Below, piece by piece: positions 57,470 to 60,000 of a DNA stretch of 60,000 nucleotides. Source of the stretch: Adiantum capillus-veneris (lineage: Eukaryota; Streptophyta; Polypodiopsida; Polypodiales; Pteridaceae); the NCBI GenBank assembly GCA_014529385.2, contig CM043959.1:49423122-49483121 (forward strand), written 5' to 3'. Each line of letters opens with the position of its first letter. Positions within the stretch are counted from its first letter, which is position 1. Both the position numbers and the translations under genes were made by a program. The notes under the pieces were generated by a model. The model made no database searches and had not been told where the DNA came from. It was given only the letters and a program-made list of their open reading frames with translations.

Positions 57470-58132
57470 CCTCGTCACTATATGGCACGGTTCTAGGCTA
57501 GAGGGGATCTAGGACCCAAATTTGGGGGCACGAGGCAGCTTTAATCTCCGCCGTCGGATCACAAAGTGAACTAGGGGTGAACTAGGGATGGGTAAGCTAG
57601 GGGTGAACTGAGGGTGAACTAACGGTGAACTACGGACGGATAAGCTAGGGGTGGGTGAACTGAGGGTGAACTAGGGGCGCCTAAACTAGGGTGTGATCAT
57701 GTGTCATGCCAACATGGACATCGACGCGCGCTAGCGTGGTGGTATAGCATTCGTGTGGCAATCGAGACATTCCAGGTTCGACCCACACCCCGCGAGGCAG
57801 GTGAACTAGGGGTGAACTAGGGGGGAGTGAACTAGGAGTGAACTTGGGGCGCCATTTTTGCCCCGAGTTCACCCCCAGTTCACTGCGTGATCCGACGGTC
57901 GAGATTAAAGCCGCCTCACACCCCCAAACTTGGGCCCTAGATCCCCTCTGGCCTAGAACCGTGCCATATAGTGACGAGGGTGAACTAGGAGTGAACTTGG
58001 GGTGCCATTTTTGCCCCTAGTTCACCCCCAGTTCACTGCGTGATCCGACGGCCGAGATTAAAGCCGCCTCACATCCCCAAACTTGGGCCCTAGATCCCCT
58101 CTGGCCTAGAACCGTGCCATATAGTGACGAGG
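57470..58132. mobile_element. Inverted-repeat (MITE-like) element 1 with internal tRNA-like segment
   Basis: The left arm 57470-57572 (CTCGTCACTATATGGCACGG...) is repeated in reverse complement twice, at 57877-57979 and 58030-58132, each ending CCATATAGTGACGAG. Between the arms are a GTGAACTAGGG-type minisatellite (57566-57690 and 57800-57850) and a tRNA-like segment (57731-57785). The doubled right arm is a tandem duplication of about 152 bp (57829-58132), and each unit contains a GAACTTGGGG...CCCC-GAGTTC small hairpin. No coding sequence. No target duplication is evident at the outer ends. Confidence 0.8.
57731..57785 (+). other. tRNA-like segment with Pol III A and B boxes
   Basis: CTAGCGTGGTGGTATAGC resembles the tRNA A box (TRGCNNAGYNGG) and CCAGGTTCGACCC resembles the B box (GGTTCGANTCC), about 40 bases apart as in tRNAs and tRNA-derived SINE heads. 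The acceptor stem does not pair, so it is not a tRNA gene. Confidence 0.5.
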
Positions 58133-59109
58133 CTAGATGGGACTAGGCTTTTCAAATGTCGCCTTCCCCGTCGTTCACAAGAGGGTTCCCTGCAAAATCT
58201 TCATTCAGTAATAAGCAGGAGCTTGCACACCATCGATTTCATTTGCATCGGCACCTTCCGCACATCATGTTGAAAAAGAGGTGGAAGAAGGAGATTTTCG
58301 AGGAGGGGCCCCGACCTGGGTTTAGTGTAATCCCACCTACAAATTTTGAAATTTACCTCTAAATTTTATATTTGAAGGTGAGAAAACCTTTTAATTTTTG
58401 AAAAAATTAGTGTAATTTGGTGTAAAAACCTTCAAATTTTGTCAATTTACCTCTGTTGTTTCACATATGTAGGTTTGCCAAGTTTTTGGAAAAAAGTTTT
58501 TTTCGAGCACTGATGGCCACCATCTCTAGTTTCACATACGAGGGTACAAATCCTCTGCGGTGATTGGACAAGAGCTTCCAACTTGCGACACAAGTGCCGC
58601 CTTGTGTGACAAGCAACGCGGACATCCTTCGATCACTCAGAAGTTGTGTGCGTAGGCTGCACGAACACACCACACCAGCTCACATATGGGCAGTGGTCGT
58701 TTGTTACAGTGGCCTAAGGAAGTTGGTAATATGCCCTCAACACTAAGTTCCACGGGGTCTTTACTGAAGACCCCATCATGTGATCGACGGTGAAGAGTAG
58801 AGCGTGCGAATCTCGAGGAGATTCGACGATAAACAAAAAAAATTGCATGGCGGGTCCCCCCTAGATTCGAATCCGAACAGGCGTTGTGGCAGCCCGATGC
58901 CTTAAACAGGTTCATTGAAATGCATGTGAGTTTACTTTTAGTTATACTTGTCTAAGTTTACTCTCTCAATGTCCGAGTTTACAAAATTTGTCCGATTTAA
59001 CTTTTCCAGATCTTACAGCAATGCATGTCTTTGCTTTTGTGACCGGACTTCTCCTCTGTGGATCCCATCATCAGGGGTTCATTTAAGACCCTCTGCTCTT
59101 TAGTGCTGA
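58133..59109. other. Intergenic, no gene seen
   Basis: 58330-58460 has a loose tandem repetition of an AAATTTTGAAATTTACCTCT-like segment. 58850-58880 contains GATTCGAATCC, B-box-like, without a convincing A box. Confidence 0.45.
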
Positions 59110-59215
59110 GGGTAGTATGCGCTCGTCACTAATTGACACCTCCCTAGGGAGGTGGGATCAATGGCCCACATTAGATGTCAAGAGGCAGTGCAATCCGGGC
59201 CGTCCGATCCTCATT

Positions 59216-59372
59216 TGAACTAGGTGTGAACTAAGAGTGCTCGGAGGTATGTGCACCACACCAAATTTGGTGTGAACTCAGTGTGAACTCAACGTGAACT
59301 GGGGAGGGTCTGCACACCACACCAAATTTGGTGTGAACTCAATGTGAACTCGGTGTGAACTAGGTATAAACT
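59216..59372 (+). repeat. GTGAACT minisatellite with an internal duplication
   Basis: Irregular GTGAACTNNGT units. A CACCACACCAAATTTGGTGT palindrome-containing block appears twice (59255 and 59306). The same GTGAACT core builds the minisatellite of element 1. Confidence 0.8.
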
Positions 59373-59428
59373 TGTCAGTGACGCCGTGACATATAAACTT
59401 ACTACACACACACACATCTTTCAATGAG

Positions 59429-59505
59429 AGCGCGTTAGCCTAGTTGTAAGAGTCAATTTCGTGGGGGAGAGGGTAGTGGGTTCAAGTCCTGGATCCGAGA
59501 AAGTG
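59429..59505 (+). other. tRNA-like segment with Pol III A and B boxes
   Basis: GCGCGTTAGCCTAGTTGTAAGAG is a close tRNA D-arm/A-box match, and GGGTTCAAGTCC is a perfect B box about 40 bases later. The 3' side does not close an acceptor stem. Resembles a tRNA-derived SINE head. Confidence 0.55.
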
Positions 59506-59616
59506 GGACTCTTTTGCATTCCATAGGCAATCCAACGGTCACAATCAACCGGTGATTGTGAGCCATTGATCCCACCTCCCAAAAGGAGGTGTCATTTATT
59601 AACAAGGGTAGTATGC

Positions 59617-60000
59617 CCCTATTGTCATTCATATGTCCACAAGATGGCAACAGGGTACCATGTTCTAGCTAAGTTGTAATCTGCCCCTAGGTTGTTTATG
59701 TGTTTAGCAATATGACACTTGTTGAGATATCTCTAGATGAGGTTGCCCCTCCTCTAATTGGGGATCCTTGTTTGTAATTATTTTATTTTTGCATAATTTT
59801 TCAAGTTCAACTTTCCATATAAAAAAAGCTGGGGCCGGAAAGGGTTTCCGTGGCACCCTTGCCCAACTTCTCCCATCAGTGACCATCTGCAAAAGTGTAT
59901 GTATGAAGAGATTTGACGAGAGTTGAACCCTGGTATTCAATGTTAAGTATGGAGGATGAACAAATTGTAGACAATATATAGCTTTTGTTTAAAGCCCTAG
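59617..60000. other. Intergenic, with a possible copia LTR tip at 59941
   Basis: No gene. TGTTAAGTATGGAG at 59941 equals the first 14 bases of the copia LTR at 34882, then diverges before the window ends. Confidence 0.35.

Larger units (their letters stand above)
59110..59616. mobile_element. Inverted-repeat (Mutator-type MITE-like) element 2 with 11-bp direct repeats
   Basis: GGGTAGTATGC at 59110-59120 is repeated at 59606-59616, the size of a Mutator-superfamily target duplication. Inside, the left arm GACACCTCCCTAGGGAGGTG-GGATCAATGG (59135-59165) and onward is matched in reverse complement by the right arm (59535-59605, CCATTGATCCCACCTCC...GGAGGTGTCA). Between them are a GTGAACT minisatellite (59216-59372) and a tRNA-like segment (59429-59505). 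The left outer tip CTCGTCACTA equals the tip of element 1 at 57471. About 485 bp, no coding sequence. Confidence 0.75.

Noticed and set aside
57731-57785. Functional tRNA gene
   Set aside because: A and B boxes match but the acceptor and anticodon stems do not pair. The same applies at 59429-59505.
58850-58910. Third tRNA-like element
   Set aside because: A B-box-like GATTCGAATCC is self-complementary and has no A box at the right distance.

Overview
This window looks like a repeat-rich nuclear segment of a land-plant genome. The evidence is plant LTR retrotransposons of the Ty1/copia and Ty3/gypsy classes (one with a chromodomain), a plant family-1 UDP-glycosyltransferase gene with a canonical PSPG box and one short GT-AG intron, a decayed PPR-protein fragment, and very many long CT/GA and GT/CA microsatellites. 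The UGT and PPR sequences feel more fern- or lycophyte-like than angiosperm-like, but that is only an impression. I saw no sign of bacterial or organellar origin, no intact tRNA or rRNA gene, and no CRISPR array.

Layout. 1-639: inverted LTR of a chromovirus-type element, cut by the window edge. 640-6.5 kb: mostly featureless sequence with one LTR relic at 2239-2733. 6.5-9.7 kb: dense microsatellites embedded in a duplicated and partly tandem segment. 9.7-12.8 kb: nothing convincing. 12.83-18.96 kb: decayed Ty3/gypsy element on the minus strand (gag remnant, protease, RT, RNase H, integrase, 3' domain). 18.96-20.16 kb: truncated copy of a long LTR, here called LTR-X. 20.17-26.64 kb: second, related minus-strand gypsy element with a large open gag frame, a protease frame, its 5' LTR and a primer-binding site, but no RT, RNase H or integrase. 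26.65-29.07 kb: a plus-strand element with an unidentified ORF carrying a membrane segment, a polypurine tract and a TATA-containing LTR. 29.07-31.0 kb: an unrecognised sequence with splice-like exons on the minus strand.

31.0-53 kb is a four-level nest. A decayed chromovirus (31.02-33.79 kb, resuming at 51.43 kb with its 3' LTR from 51.79 kb) was split by a 17.6-kb Athila/Tat-like gypsy element (33790-51424). That element was itself split by an intact copia element in gag (34882-40477, 5-bp duplication CTGAG) and by a solo LTR-X in RNase H (43945-45883, 4-bp duplication ACAT).

53-60 kb is the most gene-like end. It holds a PPR pseudogene fragment, a UDP-glycosyltransferase gene whose reading frame has a stop at codon 14, and two inverted-repeat elements (57470-58132 and 59121-59605). 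Both combine terminal inverted repeats, a GTGAACT-type minisatellite and an internal tRNA-like A-box/B-box segment. The second is bounded by an 11-bp direct repeat. This composite element family is my best candidate for something not previously described.

Only the copia polyprotein looks functional as written. All other retroelement genes are broken, and the UGT needs its early stop explained.
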